DNA of 43,653 nt from assembly GCA_020852755.1 (NCBI GenBank), contig JADZAF010000200.1:1-43653 (forward strand), written 5' to 3'. Shown piece after piece: positions 7,192 through 15,954 of the stretch (the first letter of the stretch is position 1; each line of letters starts with the position of its first letter). The notes beneath the pieces were generated by a model that ran no database searches, was not told the origin of the DNA, and saw only the letters and a program-made list of their open reading frames with translations. This stretch comes from Bryobacterales bacterium (GTDB lineage: Bacteria; Acidobacteriota; Terriglobia; Bryobacterales; Bryobacteraceae). The translations under genes were made by a program, and so were the position numbers.

Positions 7192-8760
7192 CTATCGCAT
7201 CCTTTCCTCGAGGTGATCGCCGACGCGCAGGGCGTTGGCCATGATGGTCAGGGCGGGGTTCACGGCGCCGCTGGACGGGAAGAAACTGCCGTCCACCACG
7301 TAGAGATTGTCCACTTCGTAAGCCCTGCAATTGCGGTCCAGGGGCGAAGTCCTGGAATCCGAGCCGAAGCGGATGGTCCCATTCTGGTGGGCCACGCCGG
7401 CCAGCGGAATGCGCTGCCCAGCGAAAAGATTGCGGGCGAAAAGCCCCACGTGACACTCATGGCCGTGGACTGGACAGCGAGTCTGTTGTTGCATCAGGTC
7501 CTTGAGGCGGGCGATGAGCCGCTGGTGACCCTCCTGGTTATTCGGCCGGTACGAGAGGACGACACTGCCGGCCTGGTCCAGCGTCACGCGGTTGTCGGGA
7601 TCGGGCAGGTCCTCGGACGTCAGCCAGAAATCGAGGGAGTGCCGGGCCATCAACTCCAGCGTGAACCCGGGGGCGATGGCGGGAGCGCCGGCCTTCAAGG
7701 TTTCGCCATCCAGTTTGCCCACGAACGAGATATGCCCCATCGGGTACGGCCACTCTTCTTCCCCAAAGTAGAAATCGTTGACGGAGAGCGTCTTCTGAAA
7801 GACGGTTGGATTGGGGCATTTCGAAATCGCCATGAGTACGGAATTGACGTGCCCCATGTAGTGCCGCCCCACGGCGCCGGAGCCGTTGGCGAGGCCGTTG
7901 GGGTGGCGGTTGTTGGCGGAGCGCAGCAGCAGGGCGGCGGAGTTGATGGCGCCGCAGGAGACCACCACGATGTCCGCGCCGTATTCTTCGCGCCGGCCGT
8001 CGCGCCGGACCAGGATGCGGGTGACCTCGCGGCCGGAGGGGCTGGTCTCCAGCCGTTCCACGAAGGCGCCGGTCAGCAGTTGCACGTTGGGGTGGCTCAG
8101 GGCCGGATCGACGGCCACGACCTGGGCGTCCGACTTGGCGTCCAGCAGGCACGGGAAACCGTCACAGGTGGCGCAGCGGATGCAGCGGCTGCGCGGGTTG
8201 GTTTCATCGAGCATCACCCCCAGGGGCGTGTGGAAAGGCCGCAGGCCGAGGCGGGCGAAGTCTTCGCTCAACTGCTGCATGCGCGGCTCGTGGCTGACCG
8301 GCGGGTGGCAGTAGGGCGCGCCGGCGGGCGGGTCGGTGGGATCCTCACCCCGGCAGCCGTGCACGTGGTAGAGATGCTCGGCGCGGCTGTAATAGGGCTC
8401 GAATTCCTCGTAGGAGACCGGCCAGGCCGGGGAAATGCCGCCGTGGTGGCGGAGTTGGCCGAAATCCTGTTGGCGCAGGCGGAACAGGGCGGCGCCGTAG
8501 AACTTGGTGTTCCCCCCGACGTAATAGTTGGTGTGCGGATGCAGGTCCTTGCCGTCCCGGTCGCGCCATACCTCGCGCGTCTGATAATGTCCCTCCAGGT
8601 TGACCACCCGGGGGTTCCAGTTGTCGGTGGACCGGGGCACGTAACCGCCCCGCTCCAGCAGCAGGATCTTCCTGCCGGTGGGCGCCAGCCGGCCGGCCAG
8701 CGTGCCGCCTCCGGCGCCCGTCCCGATGATGATCACGTCATAGCGATTGTTGGCCGGCAT
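7192..8760 (-). CDS. GMC-family FAD oxidoreductase
   Basis: A 522-aa glucose-methanol-choline family flavoenzyme. The FAD motif (DVIIIGTGAGGGTLAG) is at residues 8-23 and the second GMC signature region near VVVSCGAINSAALLLRSA. The C-terminal active-site block contains AHQNGTIRFG (likely catalytic His) and GAVNPALTIMANALRVG (Asn partner). A cysteine cluster (RCIRCATCDGFPC, about residues 192-204) may carry a metal or disulfides and is not part of the classical GMC core. The family oxidises alcohols or sugars; the substrate is unknown. ATG 8760 is preferred over ATG 8787 because GGGAGG lies 7 nt upstream. The gene overlaps the aquaporin by 23 bp and abuts the VOC gene. Confidence 0.9.
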   Translation of the reverse strand: MPANNRYDVIIIGTGAGGGTLAGRLAPTGRKILLLERGGYVPRSTDNWNPRVVNLEGHYQTREVWRDRDGKDLHPHTNYYVGGNTKFYGAALFRLRQQDFGQLRHHGGISPAWPVSYEEFEPYYSRAEHLYHVHGCRGEDPTDPPAGAPYCHPPVSHEPRMQQLSEDFARLGLRPFHTPLGVMLDETNPRSRCIRCATCDGFPCLLDAKSDAQVVAVDPALSHPNVQLLTGAFVERLETSPSGREVTRILVRRDGRREEYGADIVVVSCGAINSAALLLRSANNRHPNGLANGSGAVGRHYMGHVNSVLMAISKCPNPTVFQKTLSVNDFYFGEEEWPYPMGHISFVGKLDGETLKAGAPAIAPGFTLELMARHSLDFWLTSEDLPDPDNRVTLDQAGSVVLSYRPNNQEGHQRLIARLKDLMQQQTRCPVHGHECHVGLFARNLFAGQRIPLAGVAHQNGTIRFGSDSRTSPLDRNCRAYEVDNLYVVDGSFFPSSGAVNPALTIMANALRVGDHLEERMR

Positions 8761-9592
8761 GGGACTGCCTCCCTTTGGGCTTTCCATAGTCGCAGCGAAA
8801 AATGCAGCGCTGGTGGTTGTGGTGCAGTTTGGCGCACAGGACCGCGTGGGGCCCGCGCCGGAAGCGATAGAACAGTCCCGCCAGGATCATCCCAAGCGGA
8901 GGAGCGGTGAAGTAGACCCACAGGGCGGTCCACTCCCGCGCGGAGAAGGCGGACCCGAAGGTGCGCGCCGGGTTCATACTCATGCCCGAGAACGGAGCCT
9001 CCAGGGTGATGTACGCCGCCACCAGCAGTCCTGCGAACACGGGCGTGAAGCGTGCCAGGCGTCGCGAGTTGGTTGCCTGGAGCACTACCAGCATCAGCAG
9101 GAACGAGATCAGCGCCTCGGCCTGAAAAGCGGCGCCCGCGCCGCCGGGACCGGGAACGGTGACTACGTGGTTCACCGCGGAGTGACTCAGGGGAAGGCCG
9201 ATCAGTAAGGCCGCGGTCAGGACTCCGAGGATTCCTCCCAGAAACTGCGCGGCGATGTAGAAGGCTGCGTCCCAGGGTTCCACTTTGCCGAGCAGCCAGT
9301 AAGTGAGGGTTACGCTGGGGTTGAAGTGGCCTCCGGAACGCTGTCCCAGCGGGGAGTAAATGATTCCGATGGCCGTCAACCCCATGGCAGAGCCCATGAG
9401 CAGACGGCGGACCAGCGGGCTGTCAATGGACTGGTGGAGGACCGAGGACGGGTGCTCCAGCAGGACCGCGAAGACGCAGGCCGAGATCATGAACAGCGCC
9501 AGTTCGGATGCTTCCATCAAGTACTCCGGCCAGCGGCCGGCCAGGGCCTCGCGCGGCCCGCGGCGGGAGGCGGTGGTGATCGTGGTCTGCAT
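8738..9592 (-). CDS. MIP-family channel (aquaporin/glycerol facilitator)
   Basis: A 284-aa inner-membrane channel with about six transmembrane helices and both NPA-type boxes: GGHFNPSVTLTYW (first box NPS) and GMSMNPARTFGSAF (second box NPA). The family conducts water or small neutral solutes such as glycerol. After the last helix, a roughly 40-residue hydrophilic tail holds a Cys/His cluster (LCAKLHHNHQRCIFRC), unlike the short tails of E. coli AqpZ or GlpF. ATG 9592 fits the family N-terminus; the frame is open further upstream. It is the first gene of the operon, overlapping the GMC gene by 23 bp, so transport of a small alcohol or product linked to the oxidoreductase is plausible. A strong hairpin lies 15 bp upstream of the start. 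Confidence 0.92.
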   Translation of the reverse strand: MQTTITTASRRGPREALAGRWPEYLMEASELALFMISACVFAVLLEHPSSVLHQSIDSPLVRRLLMGSAMGLTAIGIIYSPLGQRSGGHFNPSVTLTYWLLGKVEPWDAAFYIAAQFLGGILGVLTAALLIGLPLSHSAVNHVVTVPGPGGAGAAFQAEALISFLLMLVVLQATNSRRLARFTPVFAGLLVAAYITLEAPFSGMSMNPARTFGSAFSAREWTALWVYFTAPPLGMILAGLFYRFRRGPHAVLCAKLHHNHQRCIFRCDYGKPKGRQSHAGQQSL

Positions 9593-9607
9593 GGGGGTCC
9601 AACGCTT

Positions 9608-9629
9608 AATGCCGGGTAGACCCGGCGTT
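9608..9629. promoter_or_regulatory. 10-bp hairpin or operator just upstream of the aquaporin start
   Basis: AATGCCGGGT (9608-9617) pairs with ACCCGGCGTT (9620-9629), one G-T pair, with only AG between. On the aquaporin strand it ends 15 nt before the ATG at 9592, where the Shine-Dalgarno signal is weak (GGA). It may be a repressor site or a leader hairpin controlling the operon. On the plus strand the trailing TTATT is too short for a confident terminator. Confidence 0.4.
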
Positions 9630-9752
9630 ATTCCGGCCGTGCTCCGCAAGGGCAAGTTCGGGTTTATTTAACCTGTCGCCGAAATCGACCCGGGGAATAG
9701 ATGCGCCGCCCCGCGGCATCTCAGCGTCAGAACAACTGAGGGGGGCGATGCC

Positions 9753-10373
9753 ATGGTTTACAGGTTTTACAGGGCGGTGCTGGTGGCGGCAGGGCTGGTG
9801 GGACAGGGCGCTCTGGCCCAGCGCCACGAGGTGGGATTGACTTTGGGGGCAGTGACGAGCAGTTCCCGCAACAGCCCGGCCGGGAGACTGGACCTGGGCT
9901 CGGGAGTGGCTTTGCAGGCGAACTACGGGTACCGGTTTCTGGAGAACCGCAAGGCGGCGCTGACCGGCGAGGTCCATTTCCTGGCCAATCCGCTGCGCGA
10001 CATCTCGTCGGCAAACGGCATGGCTACCCGCGACGTGGCGACCTTGTTTGTCCTGCCGGGCGTGCGCGTCAAGTTCCGGCCGGCGGCGCGGTTCTCGCCC
10101 TACGCAGCCGCCGGGGCCGGCTATGCGCTCTATGAACAAAGTCTCAGCCGGCTGGACGGCAGCATGAACCCGGCGCCCCGTTTTACGCACCGCGGGGCGA
10201 TCGGTTTCGGCGGCGGCGCGGATTTCAAGCTGTGGCGGTTCATCAGCGGCCGGTTCGAGATTCGGGATTTCTACACCGGCAATCCCAGCTTCAACGCTCC
10301 GGTTTCGGGCGGGCAGCACAACCTGGTGGCCGGTGGTGGTATTGTGCTCGGGTTCGGAGGAGGAGAGCGCTAA
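9753..10373 (+). CDS. Outer-membrane beta-barrel protein (OmpA/OprF-like barrel)
   Basis: A 206-aa exported protein. A signal peptide (cleavage near GALAQ) is followed by alternating amphipathic strands typical of a small eight-stranded barrel (VALQANYGYRFL, FSPYAAAGAGYALYEQ, AIGFGGGADFKLW, LVAGGGIVLGFGG). Such proteins are structural or adhesion components of the outer membrane; no specific role is evident. The start at 9753 has a strong GAGGGGGG ribosome site (9738-9745). The stop TAA shares its last A with the ATG of the YceI-like gene (TAATG, 10371-10375), so the two are coupled. Confidence 0.8.
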   Translation: MVYRFYRAVLVAAGLVGQGALAQRHEVGLTLGAVTSSSRNSPAGRLDLGSGVALQANYGYRFLENRKAALTGEVHFLANPLRDISSANGMATRDVATLFVLPGVRVKFRPAARFSPYAAAGAGYALYEQSLSRLDGSMNPAPRFTHRGAIGFGGGADFKLWRFISGRFEIRDFYTGNPSFNAPVSGGQHNLVAGGGIVLGFGGGER

Positions 10374-10990
10374 TGGAACGGTGTACCGCGCTGCTGCTGG
10401 CATGCGCCTGCCTGCTGCCGGCGGCTCCCAAGGCCTATGAGATCCGTCCGGCGGGCGGCAGCCGTTTCGCTCTCCAGGTCGAGAAGACCGGCTTGATGAG
10501 CGGCAGGAAGCACCTGTTCCTGTTCGAGCGATACCACGGGGCCGTGTTCTACGACGCGGCATCGCCGGAGCACTCGCGGGTGGAACTGACCGTGGAGGCC
10601 GCCAGCGCGGTCTGCCGGGACACCTGGGTCAGCGAGAAGGACCTGAAGAAGATCCAGGAGTACGCGCTCCACGACATGCTGGCCGCGGAGAAGTATCCGG
10701 AGCTGCGGTTCATCTCCACGGGAGTAAAGCGCAAGGATGGGAAGTCGTTCGAAGTGGAGGGCGACTTGACCATACGGGGCATCGCCAGGCCGGTGAACAT
10801 CTCCGTCACGGCGGAAGAAGGCGCGGACGGGCTGGCCGCGGTGTCGGGCAGGGCCATCGTCCGGATGAAAGACTACGGACTCAAGCCTCCGCGGGCGGCG
10901 CTGGGAACCATCGGGACGAAGAACGAGATGACGGTCGAGTTCCGCCTGCCGCTGGCGGGCCGGATGAATCTGACGGAGGTGAGGCCATGA
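10373..10990 (+). CDS. YceI-like exported protein
   Basis: A 205-aa protein with a signal peptide (hydrophobic stretch with two Cys, [13 protein letters not shown]) and the lipocalin-like YceI fold: [20 protein letters not shown] at the start, [20 protein letters not shown], and [14 protein letters not shown]. YceI proteins are periplasmic and bind isoprenoid-like lipids such as polyprenyl derivatives. Its stop overlaps the next gene (ATGA at 10987-10990). Coupling to an outer-membrane barrel upstream suggests an envelope role. Its connection with the glycosidase downstream is unexplained. Confidence 0.85.
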   Translation: MERCTALLLACACLLPAAPKAYEIRPAGGSRFALQVEKTGLMSGRKHLFLFERYHGAVFYDAASPEHSRVELTVEAASAVCRDTWVSEKDLKKIQEYALHDMLAAEKYPELRFISTGVKRKDGKSFEVEGDLTIRGIARPVNISVTAEEGADGLAAVSGRAIVRMKDYGLKPPRAALGTIGTKNEMTVEFRLPLAGRMNLTEVRP

Positions 10991-13599
10991 CGCGAGAGGA
11001 AGAGCGCCTTCGGGAAGCGCGCGAGCGCACGGCGCACTGGAAGCGGTGGGGACCCTACCTGAGCGAGCGCGCCTGGGGGACGGTGCGGGAGGACTATAGC
11101 GCGGAGGGCGTTGCCTGGGACTACCTGCCTCACGACCACGCCCGTTCCCGGGCCTATCGCTGGAACGAAGACGGGCTGGCCGGCATCTCGGACCGGCACG
11201 GGCTCATCTGCTTCGCCGTCGCCCTGTGGAACGGCCGCGATCCGATCCTGAAGGAGCGGCTGTTCGGGCTTACGGGCAACGAGGGGAATCACGGCGAGGA
11301 CGTCAAGGAGCAGTACTTCTACCTGGACAGCACGCCGACGCACTCCTACATGAAGTGCCTGTACAAGTACCCGCAAGCCGCCTTTCCGTACACCCTGCTG
11401 GTGGAGGAAAACCGCCGGCGCGGCAAGCACAGTCCGGAATACGAACTGGCCGACACCGGCGTGTTCCACGAAAACCGCTACTTCGACGTGTTCGTCGAGT
11501 ACGCCAAGGGCACGCCCGAGGACATCCGGATCCGGATCACGGCGGTGAACCGAGGCCCGGAGGCGGCTGTCCTGCACCTGCTGCCGACGGTGTGGTTCCG
11601 CAACACCTGGTCGTGGGGCAGGGACGATGGAAGGCCGGCCATGCGGCAGCCCTGCGACTGCGCCATCGAACTGGATCATCCCCGCTACGGAATCCGCCGG
11701 CTGTTCATGGAGGGATCGCCGGAGACGCTGTTCACCGAAAACGAGACCAACTACCGGCGCCTGCACGGCGGAGAGAACGGCTGCGCCAAGGACGGGATCA
11801 ATGATTACATCGTGCACGGGCGCCGGGAAGCGGTGAATCCACAGCGCGCGGGGACCAAGGCCGCGGCGCATTACGTGCTCAACCTGGGCGCCGGCGAAAG
11901 CGCGACCGTACGGTTGCGATTGACCGACGCAGCCTCGAATGACGAGGAATTCGATCGCATTTTCGCCGACCGGCAGCGGGAAGCCGACGAATTCTACGCC
12001 ACGGTGATTCCCCAACATCTCTCCGGGGACGCGAAGCACGTGATGCGGCAGGCGCTGGCCGGCCTGCTGTGGTCCAAGCAGTTCTACCATTACGTAATCG
12101 ACGAATGGCTGAAGGGTGATCCGGCCTTCCCGCCGCCTCCGCCGGAGCGGCTGCGGAGCCGCAACCACGAGTGGCCGCACCTCCACAATGCCGACGTCCT
12201 CTCCATGCCGGACAAGTGGGAGTATCCCTGGTACGCGGCCTGGGACCTGGCGTTTCACTGCGTGCCGCTGGCGCTGGTGGATTCCGACTTCGCCAAGGAG
12301 CAGCTCATCCTGATGCTGCGCGAGTGGTACATGCACCCGAACGGCCAGCTGCCGGCGTACGAGTGGGCGTTCGGAGACGTGAACCCTCCGGTGCATGCCT
12401 GGGCCGCCTGGCGGGTTTACAAGATCGAGAAGAAGCGGCGCGGGGTGGGCGACCGGGCTTTTCTGGCGCGGGTCTTCCAGAAGCTGCTGCTCAACTTCAC
12501 CTGGTGGGTCAACCGCAAGGACGCCGAGGGCCGCAACGTGTTCCAGGGAGGTTTCCTGGGCCTGGACAACATCGGCGTGTTCGACCGCAGCAAGCCTCTG
12601 CCGACCGGCGGGCACATCGAGCAGGCGGACGGCACCGGCTGGATGGCCATGTACTGCCTCAACCTGCTGGCCATCGCGTTGGAACTGGCGCGGGAGGACC
12701 CGGCCTACGAGGACCTGGCCAGCAAATTCTGGGAGCATTTTCTCTATATCGCCGACGCCATCAACCACCTGGGCGAGGATGGCGCGGGCATGTGGAACGA
12801 GCAGGACGGTTTCTTCTACGACGTGCTGCACATACCCGGCGGCGGCCGCCTGCCCTTGCGGGTTCGTTCCATGGTGGGGCTGATTCCGCTGTTCGCGGTG
12901 GAAACGCTGGAGCCGGACATCGTGGACCGGCTGCCCGGCTTCAAGCGGCGTCTGGAATGGTTCATCGACCACCGCCGCGACCTGACCCGCAATGTCGCCT
13001 GCATGCGGGTCCCGGGAGAAAGCGAGCGGCGGCTGCTCTCGATCGTGGACCCCGGCCAGTTGCGGCGCGTTCTGGCTACGCTGCTGGACGAGCGCGAGTT
13101 TCTCTCACCCTTCGGCATCCGGTCGCTTTCGGCCATCCACCGCGAACAACCCTACGTGCTGGCGGTGAACGGGTCGGAACACCGGGTGGCCTATGAGCCC
13201 GCCGAATCCACCACCGGGCTGTTCGGCGGGAATTCGAATTGGCGGGGGCCGGTGTGGTTTCCGGTCAACTACCTGATCATCGAATCGCTGCAGAAGTTCC
13301 ACCACTACCTGGGCGACGACTTTCGGGTGGAGTGTCCCTCGGGCTCGGGCCGCATGATGAGCCTGTGGGAGGTGGCGGCGGAGCTTTCGCACCGGCTGAC
13401 ACACATCTTCCTGATGGGGCCGGACGGACGCCGGCCGGTACACGGCTCGAATGAACTGTTCCGCGGCGACCCGCACTGGCGCGACCTGGTGCTGTTCTAC
13501 GAGTACTTCCACGGCGACGACGGGTCGGGCCTGGGCGCCGGCCATCAGACCGGGTGGACGGGCCTGGTGGCCAAACTGATGCAGCAGAGCGGAGAGTGA
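10987..13599 (+). CDS. Large glycosidase, GH63/MGH1-like (alpha/alpha toroid)
   Basis: An 870-aa protein of the bacterial glucosidase family related to GH63 (mannosyl-oligosaccharide glucosidase), with an MGH1-like catalytic barrel. Recognisable stretches are [19 protein letters not shown] in the N-terminal beta part, and in the toroid [58 protein letters not shown] and [14 protein letters not shown]. The acidic residues in the W-x(n)-D/E segments are the likely catalytic acid and base by family analogy. Family members remove terminal glucose or act on glucosylglycerate-type substrates. There is no signal peptide, so it is probably cytoplasmic, although the two coupled genes before it encode exported proteins. 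It starts inside the YceI stop (ATGA). Length is normal for the family. Confidence 0.85.
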   Translation: MTREEERLREARERTAHWKRWGPYLSERAWGTVREDYSAEGVAWDYLPHDHARSRAYRWNEDGLAGISDRHGLICFAVALWNGRDPILKERLFGLTGNEGNHGEDVKEQYFYLDSTPTHSYMKCLYKYPQAAFPYTLLVEENRRRGKHSPEYELADTGVFHENRYFDVFVEYAKGTPEDIRIRITAVNRGPEAAVLHLLPTVWFRNTWSWGRDDGRPAMRQPCDCAIELDHPRYGIRRLFMEGSPETLFTENETNYRRLHGGENGCAKDGINDYIVHGRREAVNPQRAGTKAAAHYVLNLGAGESATVRLRLTDAASNDEEFDRIFADRQREADEFYATVIPQHLSGDAKHVMRQALAGLLWSKQFYHYVIDEWLKGDPAFPPPPPERLRSRNHEWPHLHNADVLSMPDKWEYPWYAAWDLAFHCVPLALVDSDFAKEQLILMLREWYMHPNGQLPAYEWAFGDVNPPVHAWAAWRVYKIEKKRRGVGDRAFLARVFQKLLLNFTWWVNRKDAEGRNVFQGGFLGLDNIGVFDRSKPLPTGGHIEQADGTGWMAMYCLNLLAIALELAREDPAYEDLASKFWEHFLYIADAINHLGEDGAGMWNEQDGFFYDVLHIPGGGRLPLRVRSMVGLIPLFAVETLEPDIVDRLPGFKRRLEWFIDHRRDLTRNVACMRVPGESERRLLSIVDPGQLRRVLATLLDEREFLSPFGIRSLSAIHREQPYVLAVNGSEHRVAYEPAESTTGLFGGNSNWRGPVWFPVNYLIIESLQKFHHYLGDDFRVECPSGSGRMMSLWEVAAELSHRLTHIFLMGPDGRRPVHGSNELFRGDPHWRDLVLFYEYFHGDDGSGLGAGHQTGWTGLVAKLMQQSGE

Positions 13600-13662
13600 G
13601 CGGCTCTTCCTGCCCGGCTCGGAGGAAGCGGCGGCGCCGGCCGCGCGACAACAAGCCGAACC

Positions 13663-13691
13663 TTGAATGGGGACCGGAGAATCGATAATAA
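13663..13691 (+). promoter_or_regulatory. Candidate promoter for msrPQ
   Basis: TTGAAT (13663-13668) and TAATAA (13686-13691) are separated by 17 bp; an alternative -10 is GATAAT at 13684-13689. Transcription would begin near 13697, immediately before or within the ribosome site GGAGGGG (13697-13703), so the leader would be very short. The rest of the 108-bp gap after the glycosidase shows nothing recognisable. Confidence 0.35.
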
Positions 13692-13707
13692 GGGAAGGAG
13701 GGGCAAA

Positions 13708-14631
13708 GTGCTGATCCGCAAGCCTGCCGGGATTCGTTACTCGGAGATCACTCCGCCCGGCGTGTACTGGAGCCGGCGGCGGTTTCTCGCGGTGGCGCCG
13801 GCGTCTCTGATTTTGGCCGGCCAGGCGCAGGCCGGAGCGAAGCTGAACGGGGTGATCCAGAGCCCGTTCAGCACCAGCGAGAAGCAAACGCCTTACAAGG
13901 ACGTCACGAGTTACAACAACTTTTATGAGTTCGGCACGGGCAAGGAGCAGCCGGCGGAACTCGCCAGGAACCTCAAGACAGTACCCTGGACGATCTCGGT
14001 GGAAGGGGCTGTCGCCAAGCCCAAGGTCTTCGATCTGGACGCGGTGATGAAGATGGCTCCGCTCGAAGAGCGCATCTACCGCCTGCGCTGCGTGGAGGGC
14101 TGGTCCATGGTGGTGCCGTGGATCGGCTTTCCGTTGAACGCGCTGATCCGGCAGGTGGAGCCGCTGTCCAAAGCGAAATTCGTCGCGTTCCAGAGCCTGC
14201 ACGACACCAGGCAGATGCCGGCGGCGAAGTGGGCGGGCATTCCGCTGCCTTACGTGGAAGGGCTGCGCATGGACGAGGCCCTGCATCCGCTGGCGATTCT
14301 GTGCGTGGGCTTGTACGGCGAGGTGCTTCCGAACCAGAACGGCGCGCCCGTCCGCCTGGTAGTGCCCTGGAAGTATGGGTTCAAGAGCATCAAATCGATT
14401 GTGAAGATCCGCTTCGTGGAGAAGCAGCCGCCCACCACCTGGAATCTCTCCAACGCGCGCGAGTACGGATTCTACTCGAATGTGAATCCGGAGGTGGACC
14501 ATCCGCGCTGGAGCCAGGCCAGCGAGCGGCGGCTGGGCGAGTTCTTCAAGCGCAAGACGCTGCTGTTCAACGGCTACGGAGACCAGGTGGCGCAACTCTA
14601 CGCCGGCATGGACCTGCGGAAGCATTACTGA
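13708..14631 (+). CDS. msrP: Protein-methionine-sulfoxide reductase catalytic subunit MsrP
   Basis: A 307-aa periplasmic molybdoenzyme of the sulfite-oxidase fold that reduces methionine sulfoxide in proteins. It has a Tat signal (SRRRFLAV, residues 22-29) and the MsrP N-terminus with the SEITP element. Cys128 ([14 protein letters not shown]) is the expected molybdenum ligand. The family core SLHDTRQMP and [16 protein letters not shown] are present. The start is GTG 13708, which has GGAGGGG 4 nt upstream and fits the family N-terminus ([14 protein letters not shown]); an in-frame codon at 13663 is open but fits neither. msrQ begins one base after its stop. The pair repairs oxidatively damaged envelope proteins, which links this locus to the sigma factors beside it. 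Confidence 0.95.
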   Translation: MLIRKPAGIRYSEITPPGVYWSRRRFLAVAPASLILAGQAQAGAKLNGVIQSPFSTSEKQTPYKDVTSYNNFYEFGTGKEQPAELARNLKTVPWTISVEGAVAKPKVFDLDAVMKMAPLEERIYRLRCVEGWSMVVPWIGFPLNALIRQVEPLSKAKFVAFQSLHDTRQMPAAKWAGIPLPYVEGLRMDEALHPLAILCVGLYGEVLPNQNGAPVRLVVPWKYGFKSIKSIVKIRFVEKQPPTTWNLSNAREYGFYSNVNPEVDHPRWSQASERRLGEFFKRKTLLFNGYGDQVAQLYAGMDLRKHY

Positions 14632-14632
14632 C

Positions 14633-15280
14633 ATGCGCTGGATCAAGTCCCTGGTCTTTCTGGCCTGCCTGTCTCCGGCCGCGTGGCTGGTATGGAAGGG
14701 GCTGCGGCAGGACCTGGGCGCCAACCCGATCGAGTTCATCACCCACGCCACCGGTGACTGGACCCTGCGGCTCCTGGCGGTGACCCTGGCCGTCACGCCG
14801 CTGCGGAAGCTTTCCGGCCTGCACCCGCTGATCCGCTTGCGGCGCATGCTGGGGCTGTTTGCTTTCTTCTACGGCTGCCTGCATTTCCTGACCTACCTCT
14901 GGCTGGACAAGTTCTTCGATATGCCGGAGATCGTGAAGGACATCGGCAAGAGGCCGTTCATCACCGCCGGCTTCATCGCTTTCGTCCTGCTGGCGCCGCT
15001 GGCCGTCACGTCCACGAAGGGCTGGATCCGGCGATTGGGCGGGCGGCGGTGGCAGCGGCTGCACCGGCTGATTTACGTAAGCGCAATCGCCGGCGTGGTG
15101 CATTACTACTGGCTGGTGAAATCCGACATACGGAGTCCGCTGGCTTACGCGGCGGTCATCTTCCTGCTGCTGGGATTCCGCGCCGCGGTCTGGTGGCGCG
15201 GCAATGCAGGCACCGCCAGGGCACGGACCGGCCGGGTAGTTGCCGCGGCCGCTCAAGGCGCGGGCAGCGATCCGGAGTGA
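14633..15280 (+). CDS. msrQ: Haem-binding membrane subunit MsrQ
   Basis: A 215-aa inner-membrane b-haem protein of the ferric-reductase-like family. It passes electrons from the respiratory chain to MsrP. Several hydrophobic helices are visible. Likely haem-ligand histidines lie in GCLHFLTYLWLDKF, RLHRLIYVSAIAGVVHYYW and nearby. The ATG is one base beyond the msrP stop, the standard msrPQ arrangement. The last 28 bp overlap, tail to tail, the 3' end of the ECF sigma gene on the opposite strand (15253-15822). The C-terminal Ala/Arg-rich tail is longer than needed for the fold. Confidence 0.93.
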   Translation: MRWIKSLVFLACLSPAAWLVWKGLRQDLGANPIEFITHATGDWTLRLLAVTLAVTPLRKLSGLHPLIRLRRMLGLFAFFYGCLHFLTYLWLDKFFDMPEIVKDIGKRPFITAGFIAFVLLAPLAVTSTKGWIRRLGGRRWQRLHRLIYVSAIAGVVHYYWLVKSDIRSPLAYAAVIFLLLGFRAAVWWRGNAGTARARTGRVVAAAAQGAGSDPE

Positions 15281-15822
15281 CTGCCGGCGGCCTGGGAGCC
15301 CGCTGCGCGGATGCCGGCCGTGACCGCGCAGGCCGCCAGCCGGGCGCGCAGCAGCTGGCGGCCCCGGCTCAGGCGGGACATCACGGTGCCGATGGGGATC
15401 TCGAGCGTCTCCTGGATTTCCCTGTAGGAGAACTCCTGCACGTCGGCCAGCAGCACCACCTCGACAAACTGTCTCGGAATGCTTCGCAGCGCCGCGAGGA
15501 TCTCCTCGTCGGTCAGGTGCTCCGGCACGGTCGTTGGCGACGATAAGGCGCCTTCCAGTACGGCAGGCTCCTGGAAGACCAAGCGGCTGAGCCATTTTCG
15601 CCGGTGGTGGGAGATCACGTGGAACAGGATCCGGAACAGCCAGGCGCGGCAGTTGGTGCCGGGGGTGAAGCGATGGAAAGATTTCCAGGCTTGCAGATAC
15701 GTCTCCTGGACCACATCCTCGGCGTCGGAGCGATGGCCGAGGATGCAGGCGGCGGTCCGCTGCAGATCCTTCAGGTGAGGGAGAGCCACGGCTTCGAAAC
15801 TGTCCAGGTCCCCAGGCTGCAT
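15253..15822 (-). CDS. ECF sigma factor without an adjacent anti-sigma gene
   Basis: A 189-aa ECF sigma factor. Region 2 is DAEDVVQETYLQAWKSFHRF plus CRAWLFRILFHVISHHRRKW. Region 4 is ALRSIPRQFVEVVLLADVQE with helix-turn-helix IPIGTVMSRLSRGRQLL. The region 2 core is nearly the same as in the sigma factor at 5487-6095, so the two are paralogues. ATG 15822 gives the family length; the frame stays open upstream through sequence antisense to the fused sigma gene. No anti-sigma gene follows, because the stop lies inside msrQ on the other strand. A 132-bp spacer separates its start from the divergent fused gene. Convergence on msrQ and similarity to a regulated pair suggest an oxidative-stress role; this is inference. 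Confidence 0.9.
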   Translation of the reverse strand: MQPGDLDSFEAVALPHLKDLQRTAACILGHRSDAEDVVQETYLQAWKSFHRFTPGTNCRAWLFRILFHVISHHRRKWLSRLVFQEPAVLEGALSSPTTVPEHLTDEEILAALRSIPRQFVEVVLLADVQEFSYREIQETLEIPIGTVMSRLSRGRQLLRARLAACAVTAGIRAAGSQAAGSHSGSLPAP

Positions 15823-15883
15823 GGCTGGCTCGAAAACTGAATCTGTAGACGGCTTCCCGTGTCGAACGATGCAGAATTCACAG

Positions 15884-15920
15884 TCCCGGCATTGAAGCCC
15901 GGGAACGGCCCGGCTAGAAT
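15884..15920 (+). promoter_or_regulatory. Sigma-70 type promoter with overlapping inverted repeat
   Basis: TTGAAG (15892-15897) and TAGAAT (15915-15920) are 17 bp apart, a good housekeeping-type promoter for the fused sigma gene. The start point would be near 15927, which favours the ATG at 15955 over one at 15859. The inverted repeat TCCCGG (15884-15889) / CCGGGA (15899-15904) brackets the -35 and could be an operator. The GGGAAC within it also resembles an ECF -35 (GGAAC), but no matching ECF -10 was convincing. Confidence 0.5.
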
Positions 15921-15954
15921 CGAACCATTCCCCTTGGATTCCGCTGGAGGGCGG

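Noticed and set aside
10873..14847. Two long open frames antisense to the glycosidase and msrPQ
   Set aside because: They are mirror frames of well-supported genes, low in complexity and without family motifs.
15859..15954. Earlier ATG (15859) for the AhpD-sigma fusion
   Set aside because: It lies above the predicted promoter, has no ribosome site, and its residues do not match the AhpD family opening; ATG 15955 has GGAGG.
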